This document shows, in pieces, positions 1 through 8,371 of a stretch of 64,000 nt of DNA. A program made the translations under genes and the position numbers. Position 1 is the first letter of the stretch, and every line of letters starts with the position of its first letter. Location of the stretch: contig NZ_JBQCCF010000064.1 of the NCBI RefSeq assembly GCF_051962475.1, forward strand, positions 124,001 to 188,000. The letters are read 5' to 3'. The notes under the pieces are model-generated. The model worked only from the letters and a program-made list of their open reading frames with translations, made no database searches and was not told where the DNA came from. This DNA is from Dyella_A sp051962475 (lineage in GTDB: Bacteria > Pseudomonadota > Gammaproteobacteria > Xanthomonadales > Rhodanobacteraceae).

Positions 1-1097
1 GACTTGACGCTATCGGGCACGCTGGACATCCCCGGCAGCTTGTCCATCAGCCCGGCCAGGCCACCCATGTTGTTCATCTGCTCGAGCTGGTCGCGCATGT
101 CGTTCAGGTCGAAGCGCTTGCCCTTCATCACCTTGGTGGCGAGCTTCTGCGCCTTGTCCTGGTCGACCTTGCGCTCGACCTCCTCGACCAGCGACAGCAC
201 GTCGCCCATGCCCAGGATGCGCTGGGCGACGCGGTCCGGATGGAACGGCTCGAGCGCGTCGAGCTTCTCGCCGGCGCCCAGGAACTTGATCGGCCGACCG
301 GTGACGTAGCGCACCGACAGCGCGGCACCGCCACGGGCGTCGCCGTCGGTCTTGGTCAGCACCACGCCGGTCAGCGGCAGCGCCTCGGCAAACACCTTGG
401 CGGTGTTGGCAGCGTCCTGGCCGGTCATCGCGTCGACCACGAACAGCGTCTCGACCGGCGTGATCGCGGCGTGCAGCGCCTTGATCTCGTCCATCATCGC
501 CTGGTCGACGCTGAGGCGACCAGCGGTATCGACCAGCAGCACATCGATGACCTCGCGCCGCGCGGCCGCGATCGCCGCCTTGGCGATGTCGATCGGATTC
601 TGGCCGGCCTCGGAGGGGAAGAAGCTCACCCCGACCTGCCCGGCCAGCGTGCGCAGCTGCTCAATGGCCGCGGGGCGGTAGACGTCGCAGCTGACCACCA
701 TCACGCGCTTCTTCTTGCGCTCGACGAGGAAGCGCGCCAGCTTGCCCACCGTAGTGGTCTTGCCCGCGCCCTGCAGGCCCGCCATCAGCACCACCGCTGG
801 CGGCGTCTGGGCGAGGTTGAGCTCGGTGTTGACCGTGCCCATCACTGCGGTCAGCTCGTCGCTGACCACCTTCACCAGCGCCTGGCCCGGCGACAGGCTC
901 TTGAGCACTTCCTGGCCGACCGCGCGCACCTTCACCCGCTCGATCAGCGCCTGCACCACCGGCAGCGCCACGTCCGCCTCGAGCAGGGCGATGCGCACCT
1001 CGCGCAGCGACTCGCGGATGTTTTCCTCGGTCAGCCGGCCGCGGCCGCGCAGGCGGTTGACGGTGGCGGAGAGGCGTTGGCTGAGCGACTCGAACAT
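1..1097 (-). CDS. ffh: Signal recognition particle protein Ffh (3' end outside window)
   Basis: GTPase of the signal recognition particle; with 4.5S RNA it binds signal sequences of nascent inner-membrane proteins and delivers the ribosome to FtsY. Translating the minus strand from the ATG at 1097 gives an N-domain starting MFESLSQRL, then the G-domain with GLQGAGKTTT (P-loop), DTAGR and TKTDGDARGG. The protein then enters the Met-rich M domain (QLEQMNNMGG) and runs off the left edge after about 365 of the usual roughly 450 residues. The gene diverges from the cytochrome assembly gene at 1205, as is common in proteobacteria, with a shared promoter region of about 107 bp. Identification is secure; only the C-terminal RNA-binding end is missing. 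Confidence 0.97.
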   Translation of the reverse strand, partial: MFESLSQRLSATVNRLRGRGRLTEENIRESLREVRIALLEADVALPVVQALIERVKVRAVGQEVLKSLSPGQALVKVVSDELTAVMGTVNTELNLAQTPPAVVLMAGLQGAGKTTTVGKLARFLVERKKKRVMVVSCDVYRPAAIEQLRTLAGQVGVSFFPSEAGQNPIDIAKAAIAAARREVIDVLLVDTAGRLSVDQAMMDEIKALHAAITPVETLFVVDAMTGQDAANTAKVFAEALPLTGVVLTKTDGDARGGAALSVRYVTGRPIKFLGAGEKLDALEPFHPDRVAQRILGMGDVLSLVEEVERKVDQDKAQKLATKVMKGKRFDLNDMRDQLEQMNNMGGLAGLMDKLPGMSSVPDSVK

Positions 1098-1204
1098 GGG
1101 TGAAAACCGTGGCGCGGAAAGTCGCCGATTATAGCGGGCGAGGCCTGCTACCGGCGAACTGCCCACCTGCACCGGCGCCAGGCGCTGTGCGACACTGCCG
1201 GGCC

Positions 1205-2002
1205 ATGATGCTTCCTGCCCTCAGCTCCCTCGCCATCGTCTTCTACCTTGCCGCCGCCGGTGCGCTGGCCTGGCCGCTGCTCGGGGACAACCGGCCCACG
1301 CAGCGCTGGCCGCTGGCCCTGGGCGCCCTCGCCGTGCTGCTGCATGCGGCGATCCTGCTGGGCATGCATCGCGGCGCGCTGGATCTGCACTTCTTCGCCG
1401 CGCTGTCACTGACCGCCTGCGTGGTTTCGGCGCTGACCTTGCTGGTGAACCTGTCGCGTCCGGTGGCGGCGCTCGGAGTCATCGTGTTCCCGCTGGCGGC
1501 GCTGCTGGTCGCCGCCGATGGCTTTCTCGCTCCGCCCACACTGCCGCAACCGATGGACTGGCAGATCAAGTTGCACGTCACCGTGGCCCTACTCGCCTTC
1601 AGCGTGCTGTCGATCGCGGCCGTGATGGCGATCGGCCTGGCAGTGCAGGAGCGCGGCCTGCGCCACCGCCAGTTCGGCCCCTGGCTGCGCGCCCTGCCGC
1701 CGCTGACACTTACCGAAAACCTGCTGTTCCAGCTGATCGGCGCCGGCTTCGCCCTGCTCACGCTCACCCTGGTCACCGGCGCGCTGTTTGTCGACAACCT
1801 GTTCGGCCAGCACCTGGTGCACAAGACGGTGCTGTCGATCATCGCCTGGCTGATCTTCGGCGCCCTGCTCTACGGCCGCTGGAAACACGGCTGGCGTGGG
1901 CGCCGCGCGGTGAACCTCACCTTGTCGGGCATGGTGCTGCTGGTGCTGGCGTTCTTCGGCACCAAGGCGGTGCTGGAACTGGTGTTGCACCGGGGCCTGT
2001 GA
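1205..2002 (+). CDS. Cytochrome c assembly (CcsA/YpjD-family) inner membrane protein
   Basis: A 265-residue, very hydrophobic protein with about eight membrane segments, of the CcsA/CcmC-like cytochrome c assembly family (E. coli YpjD type). The frame is open upstream to 1100, but the upstream residues are charged and Cys-rich; the ATG at 1205 (MMLPALSSL) starts directly with a membrane segment. Family proteins of this size sit beside ffh in many gammaproteobacteria, which matches the divergent ffh here. The stop at 2000-2002 is one base from the purU start, so the two are probably cotranscribed. The precise role of YpjD-type members in haem handling or membrane transport is not settled, and I infer only the family. 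Confidence 0.85.
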   Translation: MMLPALSSLAIVFYLAAAGALAWPLLGDNRPTQRWPLALGALAVLLHAAILLGMHRGALDLHFFAALSLTACVVSALTLLVNLSRPVAALGVIVFPLAALLVAADGFLAPPTLPQPMDWQIKLHVTVALLAFSVLSIAAVMAIGLAVQERGLRHRQFGPWLRALPPLTLTENLLFQLIGAGFALLTLTLVTGALFVDNLFGQHLVHKTVLSIIAWLIFGALLYGRWKHGWRGRRAVNLTLSGMVLLVLAFFGTKAVLELVLHRGL

Positions 2003-2003
2003 C

Positions 2004-2873
2004 ATGAGTGGGGACGCAGCGCAGTTCGTCCTCACCCTGTCCTGCCCTGACCGGCCCGGCATCGTCGGCGCCGTCTCCAGCCATCTCGCCGCCCAGGGCA
2101 GCAACATCCTCGAAGCGCAGCAGTTCGGCGACGCGCAGACCGGGCAGTTCTTCATGCGACTGGTGTTCCATCCGTGCCAGCCCGAGGTGGCGGCGGAGGG
2201 CCTGTGCGCCAGCTTCCGCATGGTGGCGCAGCGCTTTGACATGCGCTGGACGCTGCGCCCGCGCGAGCAACGTCGCCGCGTGCTGCTGATGGTGTCCAAA
2301 TTCGATCATTGCCTGGCCGATCTGCTCTACCGCTGGCGCATCGGCGAGCTGCCGATGGACATCGTTGGCATCGTCGCCAACCACCCGCGCGCGACGTATC
2401 GCCACCTGGATCTGGACGGCATCGCCTTCCACTATCTGCCCGTGGATCGCGCCGACAAGGCCGCGCAGGAAGCGCAGGTCTGGGCGGTGATCGAGCAGTC
2501 CCGCGCCGAACTGGTGGTGCTCGCCCGCTACATGCAGGTGCTGTCCGACGAACTGGCCGGCAAGCTGGCCGGGCGCTGCATCAACATCCACCATTCGTTC
2601 CTGCCCGGCTTCAAGGGCGCACGGCCGTACCACCAGGCATACCGGCGCGGGGTCAAGCTGATCGGCGCCACCGCGCACTTCGTCACGGCAGATCTGGACG
2701 AAGGCCCGATCATCGAGCAGGACATCGAGCGCGTCAGTCACAGCGACACGCCGGAGGACATGATCCGCATCGGTCGCGACATCGAGCGGCGCGTGCTCGC
2801 CCGCACGCTGCGGCTGGTGCTGGACGACCGCGTGCTGATCGATGGCCGCAAGACGGTGGTGTTTTCCCTGTAG
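2004..2873 (+). CDS. purU: Formyltetrahydrofolate deformylase PurU
   Basis: Hydrolyses 10-formyl-THF to formate and THF, balancing one-carbon pools and supplying formate for purine synthesis. The 289-residue protein has an N-terminal ACT domain (about residues 8-85, with SCPDRPGIVGAV) and a C-terminal formyltransferase fold carrying HHSFLPGFKGARPY and the DEGPIIEQD loop with the catalytic Asp. The ATG at 2004 follows the upstream stop by a single base. The stop codon TAG (2871-2873) is formed by the first bases of a GTAG-headed repeat. Length and motifs match the family closely. Confidence 0.96.
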   Translation: MSGDAAQFVLTLSCPDRPGIVGAVSSHLAAQGSNILEAQQFGDAQTGQFFMRLVFHPCQPEVAAEGLCASFRMVAQRFDMRWTLRPREQRRRVLLMVSKFDHCLADLLYRWRIGELPMDIVGIVANHPRATYRHLDLDGIAFHYLPVDRADKAAQEAQVWAVIEQSRAELVVLARYMQVLSDELAGKLAGRCINIHHSFLPGFKGARPYHQAYRRGVKLIGATAHFVTADLDEGPIIEQDIERVSHSDTPEDMIRIGRDIERRVLARTLRLVLDDRVLIDGRKTVVFSL

Positions 2874-2942
2874 GAGCGCACCTTGGTGCGCGATCGCGTG
2901 ATGCATCGACACGGAGCGGTCGCGCACAGGGTGAGCGCCTAC
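2870..2942. repeat. GTAG-headed palindromic (REP/BIME-like) repeat, partly decayed
   Basis: The left arm reads GTAGGAGCGCAC and the right arm GTGAGCGCCTAC, an imperfect inverted pair of the same family as the cleaner copy at 51748-51850. The TAG in the left arm is the stop codon of purU. Such GTAG-headed repeats are typical of REP elements mobilised by REP-associated tyrosine transposases in Xanthomonadales and Pseudomonas; no such transposase gene lies in this window. Confidence 0.7.
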
Positions 2943-2946
2943 GCCC

Positions 2947-4326
2947 TCAACGGCACGCGTCGATGGCCTCAGCCAGGCGCTCCACCGCGACAACTTCCAT
3001 CTCGCCCACCTTGCCCTTCTTCGGCGCATTGGCCCTGGGCACGATCGCGCGGCGAAAGCCGTGGTGCGCAGCCTCCTTCAGGCGCTCCTCGCCATTGGGC
3101 ACCGGGCGGATTTCGCCGGACAGGCCGACCTCGCCGAAGGCGATGGTCTTGTCCGGCAGCGGCCGGTCGCGCAGCGACGACAGCACCGCCAGCAGCACGG
3201 GCAGGTCGGCGGCGGTCTCCTGCACGCGGATGCCGCCGACCACGTTGACGAACACGTCCTGATCGTAGGCAGCCACCCCTCCGTGCCGGTGCAGCACCGC
3301 CAGCAGCATTGCCAGCCGGTTCTGCTCCAGACCCAGGGCCACGCGGCGCGGATTGCCCAGCGAGCTCTGGTCGACAAGCGCCTGCACCTCCACCAGCAGC
3401 GGCCGCGTGCCTTCGCGCGTCACCATTACGGCGCTGCCCGAGGTGGGCCCGGCATGGGTGGACAGGAAGATCGCTGAGGGATTGGGCACTTCGCGCAGGC
3501 CCTTTTCGCTCATCGCGAACACGCCCAGTTCGTTCACCGCGCCGAAGCGGTTCTTGAACGCGCGAAGCACACGGAATCGGCTGCCCGACTCGCCCTCGAA
3601 ATACAGCACCGCGTCGACCATGTGCTCGAGCACGCGCGGACCGGCGATGCCGCCCTCCTTGGTGACGTGGCCGACCAGGAATACCGAGGTACCGGTTTCC
3701 TTGGCGAAGCGGGTGAGCTTGGCGGCCGATTCGCGCACCTGGCTCACCGAGCCCGGCGCAGCGGTGAGCAGCTCGGTCCAGATGGTCTGGATCGAATCGA
3801 TCACCAGCACACGCGGACGACTGGCCGAGACCTGCTCCAGAATGCGCTCGATGCACGTTTCGGCCAGCCCGTGCAGCGGCGCCAACGGCAGGTCCAGCCG
3901 TTGCGCGCGGGCGGCGACCTGGGCCAGCGACTCTTCGCCCGTGACGTACACGCTGGGCAGTTGCGCGCCCAGCGTGCCTAGCATCTGCAGCAGCAGCGTG
4001 GATTTGCCGATGCCCGGATCGCCACCGATCAGCACCACCGAACCGTCCACCAGTCCGCCGCCGAGCACGCGATCCAGCTCGCCGATACCGGTGAAGCTGC
4101 GCGCTTCGGTGGTCAGCGCCACGGCCGTCAGCGGCGTCACCAGCGGCGACCCGGCCGCCTTGCCGGCGTAGCCGACGCTGCGCTGCGCCGCGACCGACTT
4201 GGCCGCCGGCTGCAGCACGATTTCCGAGAGCGTATTCCACACCCCGCACTCGACACACTGGCCTTGCCACTTGGAATGCTCGGCACCGCAATCGGTGCAG
4301 ACGTAGGCGGTCTTGGCCTTGGCCAT
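2947..4326 (-). CDS. radA: DNA repair protein RadA
   Basis: RecA-like, DnaB-like branch-migration ATPase acting in recombination-intermediate processing. The 459-residue protein starts with a zinc ribbon (C10, C13, C24, C27), then a RecA-type ATPase with Walker A GGDPGIGKST near residues 101-110, the RadA-specific KNRFG motif (KNRFGAVNELG) and a C-terminal Lon-protease-like domain (about residues 320-459) without a clear protease site. Start and length fit the family. It converges with purU, from which the repeat at 2870-2942 separates it. It probably has its own promoter in the 400-bp region before alr. Confidence 0.97.
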   Translation of the reverse strand: MAKAKTAYVCTDCGAEHSKWQGQCVECGVWNTLSEIVLQPAAKSVAAQRSVGYAGKAAGSPLVTPLTAVALTTEARSFTGIGELDRVLGGGLVDGSVVLIGGDPGIGKSTLLLQMLGTLGAQLPSVYVTGEESLAQVAARAQRLDLPLAPLHGLAETCIERILEQVSASRPRVLVIDSIQTIWTELLTAAPGSVSQVRESAAKLTRFAKETGTSVFLVGHVTKEGGIAGPRVLEHMVDAVLYFEGESGSRFRVLRAFKNRFGAVNELGVFAMSEKGLREVPNPSAIFLSTHAGPTSGSAVMVTREGTRPLLVEVQALVDQSSLGNPRRVALGLEQNRLAMLLAVLHRHGGVAAYDQDVFVNVVGGIRVQETAADLPVLLAVLSSLRDRPLPDKTIAFGEVGLSGEIRPVPNGEERLKEAAHHGFRRAIVPRANAPKKGKVGEMEVVAVERLAEAIDACR

Positions 4327-4726
4327 GCGTGTTCCGGCGAGATGATTGAACGAGGGCGCAGCTTAGCGGGTGCGCGTCGCGTGTCGCGAGACGTCGGACG
4401 GTAGGCTTTCCAGAGATTCCACGGTGTTCAGCTGTAGGAGCAATCGCCCTGACTGACCCGCGCAGTCATGGCATCCGTTTTCCCAGCGCGCGAGAACATT
4501 CTCCGCCGTCATTCCCGCGAAAGCGGGAATCCACGTTGACTTTGCATCGGAGCCAAATTGGATTCCCGCTTTCGCGGGAATGACGGCGGTGTGGGATGGA
4601 CGATCCGGACGACAGACACAGCAGCATCCATCGGAAACTCCGCTCCGTCCGCCGACTTCCCGACGATCCAACAGGAATGCTCCTCGCGCGCGCGATTGCC
4701 GGCAAACCGCTTTCAGTGCCGCCGGC
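4327..4726. other. Gene-free region between radA and alr
   Basis: This 400-bp stretch has no convincing coding frame. It holds the radA upstream region, one decayed GTAG arm (GTAGGAGCAATCGCC at 4434-4448) and a long perfect inverted repeat (4505-4587). The rest, up to the alr stop codon at 4727, shows nothing I recognise. Confidence 0.7.
4505..4587. repeat. 29-bp perfect inverted repeat, each arm itself palindromic
   Basis: The left arm (4505-4533) and right arm (4559-4587) are exact reverse complements, separated by 25 bp. Each arm contains the hairpin core TTCCCGCGAAAGCGGGAA. The core ATTCCCGCGAAAGCGGGAAT is a dispersed palindromic repeat seen in many proteobacterial genomes. Located downstream of alr and upstream of radA, it could act as a terminator or RNA-stability element for alr transcripts, but it has no T-tract. 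Confidence 0.85.
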
Positions 4727-5815
4727 TCAACCCTCGTCCTCGACGAACAGCACGCGCCGGGTCATGCCGCAGGTCAGGTCGTAGCTGATGGTGCCGGCCT
4801 GCGCCGCAACAACCTCCACCGGCAGCTGCGCCCCCCACAGGGTCACGCGGTCGCCCACTTTCGCGGCCGGCGCGTCGCGCAGGTCCAGCGTGATCAGGTC
4901 CATCGAGACACGGCCGATCAGCGGGACGCGCCGATCGTTCACCAGCACTGGCGTGCCCGCCACCGCGCTGCGCGGGTAGCCGTCGCCGTAGCCGATGGCC
5001 GCCACGCCCACCGGCATGTCCTCGGGGCAGGTCCATGTGCCGTTGTAGCCGATGCGCTCGCCGGCGCGGATGCGGTTGATCGCGATGAGACGGGTGGACA
5101 GCGTCATCGCCGGGCGAAAACCGAAATCGCTGCCGCTTTTGCCGTCGACCACCGAGAGGCCGTACAGCAAACCGCCGGTGCGCACCCAGTCGGCGCGCGC
5201 CTGCGGCCAGCCCAACACGGCGGCCGAGTTGGCCAGCGAGCGCGGCCCGTCGAGCCCGGCAGTTACCTCGTTGAAGCGCTCGATCTGCGCCCGCGTCACC
5301 GCGCCGTCGAACACTTCCGACTCGGCGAAATGGGTCAGCAGGCCAATCTGCGGATCGACGCCCGACATTGCCGCCAGCCGCGCATGCACCGCCGCCACCT
5401 GCTCGGGCGCGAAGCCCAGCCGGTGCATGCCGCTGTCGATCTTGATCCATACCCGCAGCCGGCCGCGGCGCGGCGAGGCCTCGGCCAGCCAAGCGAGCTG
5501 GGTTTCGTGGTGGATCGCCGCCTCCAGCCCGAGCCGCTGCATCTCGGCGATGTCGCCCGGCTGGTCGGGACCGGACAGCACGGCGATGCGCTGACGGTGG
5601 CCAGCCGCACGCAGGCGCAGGCCGTCACCCAGCGCCGCCACCGCAAAGGCTTCGGCCTGTTCGTCCAGCGCGCGCGCCACCCGCTCAAGTCCATGACCGT
5701 AGGCATCGGCCTTGACCACGGCCATGACACGCGCCGGCGCGGCCGTGCGCTGGATCAGCGCGAGGTTGTGGCGCAGGGCGCCCAGGTGGATGGTGGCAAC
5801 GGTGGTGCGGCTCAT
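4727..5815 (-). CDS. alr: Alanine racemase
   Basis: PLP-dependent racemase making D-alanine for peptidoglycan. The 362-residue protein has VKADAYGHG near residue 35 (Lys binds PLP as an internal aldimine), a TIM-barrel N-terminal domain and, in the C-terminal beta domain, the YNGTW motif whose Tyr is the second catalytic base. Start ATG at 5815; length matches Alr. It lies downstream of dnaB on the same strand, the dnaB-alr order known from many gammaproteobacteria, but the 160-bp gap with a repeat suggests partly separate transcription. Confidence 0.97.
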   Translation of the reverse strand: MSRTTVATIHLGALRHNLALIQRTAAPARVMAVVKADAYGHGLERVARALDEQAEAFAVAALGDGLRLRAAGHRQRIAVLSGPDQPGDIAEMQRLGLEAAIHHETQLAWLAEASPRRGRLRVWIKIDSGMHRLGFAPEQVAAVHARLAAMSGVDPQIGLLTHFAESEVFDGAVTRAQIERFNEVTAGLDGPRSLANSAAVLGWPQARADWVRTGGLLYGLSVVDGKSGSDFGFRPAMTLSTRLIAINRIRAGERIGYNGTWTCPEDMPVGVAAIGYGDGYPRSAVAGTPVLVNDRRVPLIGRVSMDLITLDLRDAPAAKVGDRVTLWGAQLPVEVVAAQAGTISYDLTCGMTRRVLFVEDEG

Positions 5816-5870
5816 GCAGGCACGTATGCAGACATCGGGAGCGGAATGTCAGAAGAACAGAGCAACGGCC

Positions 5871-5920
5871 TCCCCCTCACCCCAACCCTCTCCCCCGGGC
5901 CGGGCTCGGGGAAGAGAGAG
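5871..5920. repeat. Dispersed GC-rich intergenic repeat (CCTCACCCCAACCCTCTCCC type)
   Basis: The sequence CCCTCACCCCAACCCTCTCC followed by a partly complementary GGGGAAGAGAGAG arm resembles a repeat common between genes in Xanthomonadales and Pseudomonas. It sits in the 160-bp dnaB-alr gap. Identification rests on pattern memory only. Confidence 0.5.
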
Positions 5921-5975
5921 CGTGGGACATGACGGCGCGCCCCCACCCAGACACCCGATGATTGCTGGCCTGCCG

Positions 5976-7370
5976 TCAATCGAACGCCCCGACGAACGAG
6001 TCCGGCGCGTAGTTCTCGAACTTGGTGTAATGGCCGAGGAAGGTCAGCTTCACCGTGTCGGTGGGGCCGTTACGCTGCTTGCCGATGATGATCTCGGCCA
6101 GGCCTTTGTCCGGCGATTCTTTGTTGTAGTACTCGTCGCGGTAGATGAACATGATCACGTCGGCGTCCTGCTCGATGGCGCCCGACTCGCGCAGGTCGGA
6201 CATCATCGGACGCTTGTCCGCGCGCTGCTCCAGCGAGCGGTTCAACTGGGACAGGGCGATCACCGGCACGTTCAACTCCTTGGCGAGGCCCTTGAGTGAA
6301 CGCGAGATTTCTGAAATCTCGGTGGCGCGGTTCTCCTTGTTCCCGGGCACCTGCATCAGCTGCAGGTAGTCGATCACGATCAGGCCCAGCCCGCCGTGCT
6401 CGCGGTGCAGGCGACGCGCGCGCGAACGCAGTTCCACCGGCGACAGGCCGGGCGTGTCGTCGATGAAGATCTTCGCCTCGGACAGGATCGCGATGGCGTT
6501 GGTGACGCGCGGCCAGTCCTCCTCGGCCAGGTCGCCGTTGCGCAGATGCTGGGCATGGATGCGGCCGATCGAGGAGATCAGTCGCAGCGCCAGCTGCGAG
6601 GCGGACATTTCCATCGAGAAGATCGCCACCGCCTTCTTGCCGCGCAGCGCGGCCGCCTCGGCGATGTTCACCGAGAATGCGGTCTTGCCCATCGAGGGGC
6701 GCGCCGCGACGATGATCAGGTCCGACGGCTGCAGACCCGAGGTGAGCTCGTCCAGGTCGTTGAAGCCGGTGGAGATGCCGGTGAGCTGGCCCTTGTTCTG
6801 GTAACGCTCGTGCAGCAGGCGGAAGGCGTCCTTCACCGCCTCGCGCATCGACACCGAATCCTTCTTGCCGCGGGTGCCGGACTCGGCGATCTTGAACACG
6901 CGCTGCTCGGCGCTTTCCAGCACCTCCTGCACGCCCTTGCCCTCGGGCCGGTAGCCGTCCTCGCTGATCGACACGCCGGCGTCGATCAGCTGCCGCAGGA
7001 TCGACTTCTCGCGCACGATGTCGCCATAGGCGGCGATGTTGGCCGCACTCGGCGTGGTGTTGGCCAGCTCGGCCAGGTAGCTGGCACCACCGACCATCTC
7101 GGCCAAGCCGTTGGCCTCGAACCAGTCGCCGAGCGTCACCGCATCGCAGGGCATGCCCTTGTTCGCCAGCTCGGTGATCGCGCGCCAGATCAGGCGGTGA
7201 TCCTTGCGATAGAAATCGCCCTCGGAGAGCCGGTCAGCCACCTTGTCCAGCGCGTCGGGGGCCAGCATCAGGCCACCCAGCACGGCCTGCTCGGCGTCGA
7301 TGGAGTGCGGCGGCACGCGCAGCGACTCCACACTGGATCCGGTGGATTTGCGATCGGGCACGAAGGACAT
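5976..7370 (-). CDS. dnaB: Replicative DNA helicase DnaB
   Basis: Hexameric 5'-3' helicase at the replication fork. I start it at the ATG at 7370 (MSFVPDRKS), giving 464 residues; the frame is open upstream to 7520, but those 50 residues do not resemble DnaB. The N-terminal domain begins near PPHSIDAEQAVLGG, followed by the RecA-like domain with Walker A ARPSMGKT, Walker B DYLQLM, and QLNRSLEQR with the DnaB-type SDLRESGAIEQDAD block. A perfect DnaA box lies about 90 bp upstream. The same-strand ribosomal operon ends upstream with a terminator. Confidence 0.97.
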   Translation of the reverse strand: MSFVPDRKSTGSSVESLRVPPHSIDAEQAVLGGLMLAPDALDKVADRLSEGDFYRKDHRLIWRAITELANKGMPCDAVTLGDWFEANGLAEMVGGASYLAELANTTPSAANIAAYGDIVREKSILRQLIDAGVSISEDGYRPEGKGVQEVLESAEQRVFKIAESGTRGKKDSVSMREAVKDAFRLLHERYQNKGQLTGISTGFNDLDELTSGLQPSDLIIVAARPSMGKTAFSVNIAEAAALRGKKAVAIFSMEMSASQLALRLISSIGRIHAQHLRNGDLAEEDWPRVTNAIAILSEAKIFIDDTPGLSPVELRSRARRLHREHGGLGLIVIDYLQLMQVPGNKENRATEISEISRSLKGLAKELNVPVIALSQLNRSLEQRADKRPMMSDLRESGAIEQDADVIMFIYRDEYYNKESPDKGLAEIIIGKQRNGPTDTVKLTFLGHYTKFENYAPDSFVGAFD

Positions 7371-7457
7371 CGGGATACTCGCAGGATGGGCGGCGCGGCC
7401 GTGCGCACACGCGCCCAAGGATACGCGCGGCCATCGCAGGGCACGAGACAACAACTC

Positions 7458-7466
7458 TGTGGATAA
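7458..7466 (-). promoter_or_regulatory. Perfect DnaA box upstream of dnaB
   Basis: The plus strand reads TGTGGATAA, the exact reverse complement of the consensus DnaA box TTATCCACA. It lies 88-96 bp upstream of the dnaB start codon, in the short rplI-dnaB gap. A weaker relative (CGTGGACAA) lies about 14 bp further upstream. DnaA boxes in promoter regions often mediate DnaA control of replication genes; that role is inferred here. Confidence 0.6.
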
Positions 7467-7513
7467 GCTGTGGTTTGGCGTGGACAAGTCACGCCGATCG
7501 CCGGCGACGCCAC

Positions 7514-7542
7514 AAAGCAAACGGGCGCCTTGCGGCGCCCGT
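7514..7542 (-). terminator. Intrinsic terminator of the rpsF-rpsR-rplI operon
   Basis: On the minus strand a 9-bp GC stem, ACGGGCGCC with loop GCAA and GGCGCCCGT, is followed by TTGCTTTG. It lies 26 bp beyond the rplI stop codon, the expected place for the operon's terminator. Confidence 0.75.
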
Positions 7543-7567
7543 CTGGAGTCCAGCGCGAGGCGGGGAC

Positions 7568-8017
7568 TTACTTCTCGCCGATCACGATCACCTTGACGGT
7601 GGTCTGGACGTCGGCGTGCAGGCTGATCACCACGTCGAACTCGCCGGTGTGGCGGATCGGGCCTTCGCCCTGGATCACCTCACCCTTGTGGATGGTCTTG
7701 CCAGTGGCCTCGAAGGCCTCGGCGATATCGCGCGGGCCGACCGAGCCGTACAGCTTGCCTTCCGGGCTGGCGTGCGCGGCGATCGTCACCGACGCATCGG
7801 CCAGCTGGGCTTTGCGGGACTCGGCGTCGGCCAGCAGCGTGTTGGCCTTGGCCTCGTACTCGGCGCGGCGCTTCTCGAAGGCTTCGAGGTTGGCGGCATT
7901 GACGCGCACGGCCTTGCCCTGCGGCAGCAGGTAGTTGCGGCCGTAACCCGGCTTCACGTTGACCTTGTCGCCAAGGTTGCCGAGGTTGCGCACTTTCTCG
8001 AGAAGAATCAGTTCCAT
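7568..8017 (-). CDS. rplI: 50S ribosomal protein L9
   Basis: Large-subunit protein binding 23S rRNA near the L1 stalk. The 149-residue sequence starts MELILLEKVRNLGNLGDKV, the classic L9 opening, followed by the long connecting helix (roughly residues 40-75) and a C-terminal domain. Last gene of rpsF-rpsR-rplI, 106 bp after rpsR, with a GGAACGACC region before the start. Length is normal for L9. Confidence 0.98.
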   Translation of the reverse strand: MELILLEKVRNLGNLGDKVNVKPGYGRNYLLPQGKAVRVNAANLEAFEKRRAEYEAKANTLLADAESRKAQLADASVTIAAHASPEGKLYGSVGPRDIAEAFEATGKTIHKGEVIQGEGPIRHTGEFDVVISLHADVQTTVKVIVIGEK

Positions 8018-8123
8018 GGTCGTTCCTTTTCGTTAGCACCGGTGTGGCCCGGCGCAGCCGTGGACGGTTGTCCGAAGGGGTTGCTCGCGCGGCCGCCCCG
8101 AGAGGAGCGGCCACGCGCCACGA

Positions 8124-8354
8124 TCAGACGTCGTGGTTGTCGGTGTACGGCAGCAGGGCCAGGAAGCGCGCGCGCTTGATCGCGGTCGCCAGCTGACGCT
8201 GGTAGCGGGCCTTGGTGCCGGTGATGCGGCTGGGAACGATCTTGCCGTTCTCGGTCACGTACTGGCGCAGGGTATTGAGATCCTTGTAGTCGATCTCTTT
8301 GACGTTTTCGGCCGTGAAGCGGCAGAACTTGCGGCGGCGGAAGAATTTGGACAT
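8124..8354 (-). CDS. rpsR: 30S ribosomal protein S18
   Basis: Small-subunit platform protein that pairs with S6. The 76-residue sequence begins MSKFFRRRKFCRFTAE and carries the RNA-binding stretch KIVPSRITGTKARYQRQL, both diagnostic for S18. It lies 17 bp after rpsF with an AAGGAGC-type ribosome binding site and precedes rplI in the same operon. Confidence 0.98.
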   Translation of the reverse strand: MSKFFRRRKFCRFTAENVKEIDYKDLNTLRQYVTENGKIVPSRITGTKARYQRQLATAIKRARFLALLPYTDNHDV

Positions 8355-8371
8355 GGCTGTGCTCCTTCGAA

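Noticed and set aside
240..1103. Plus-strand frame of 287 codons at the left edge
   Set aside because: It is the shadow of ffh, whose G-domain motifs read cleanly on the minus strand.
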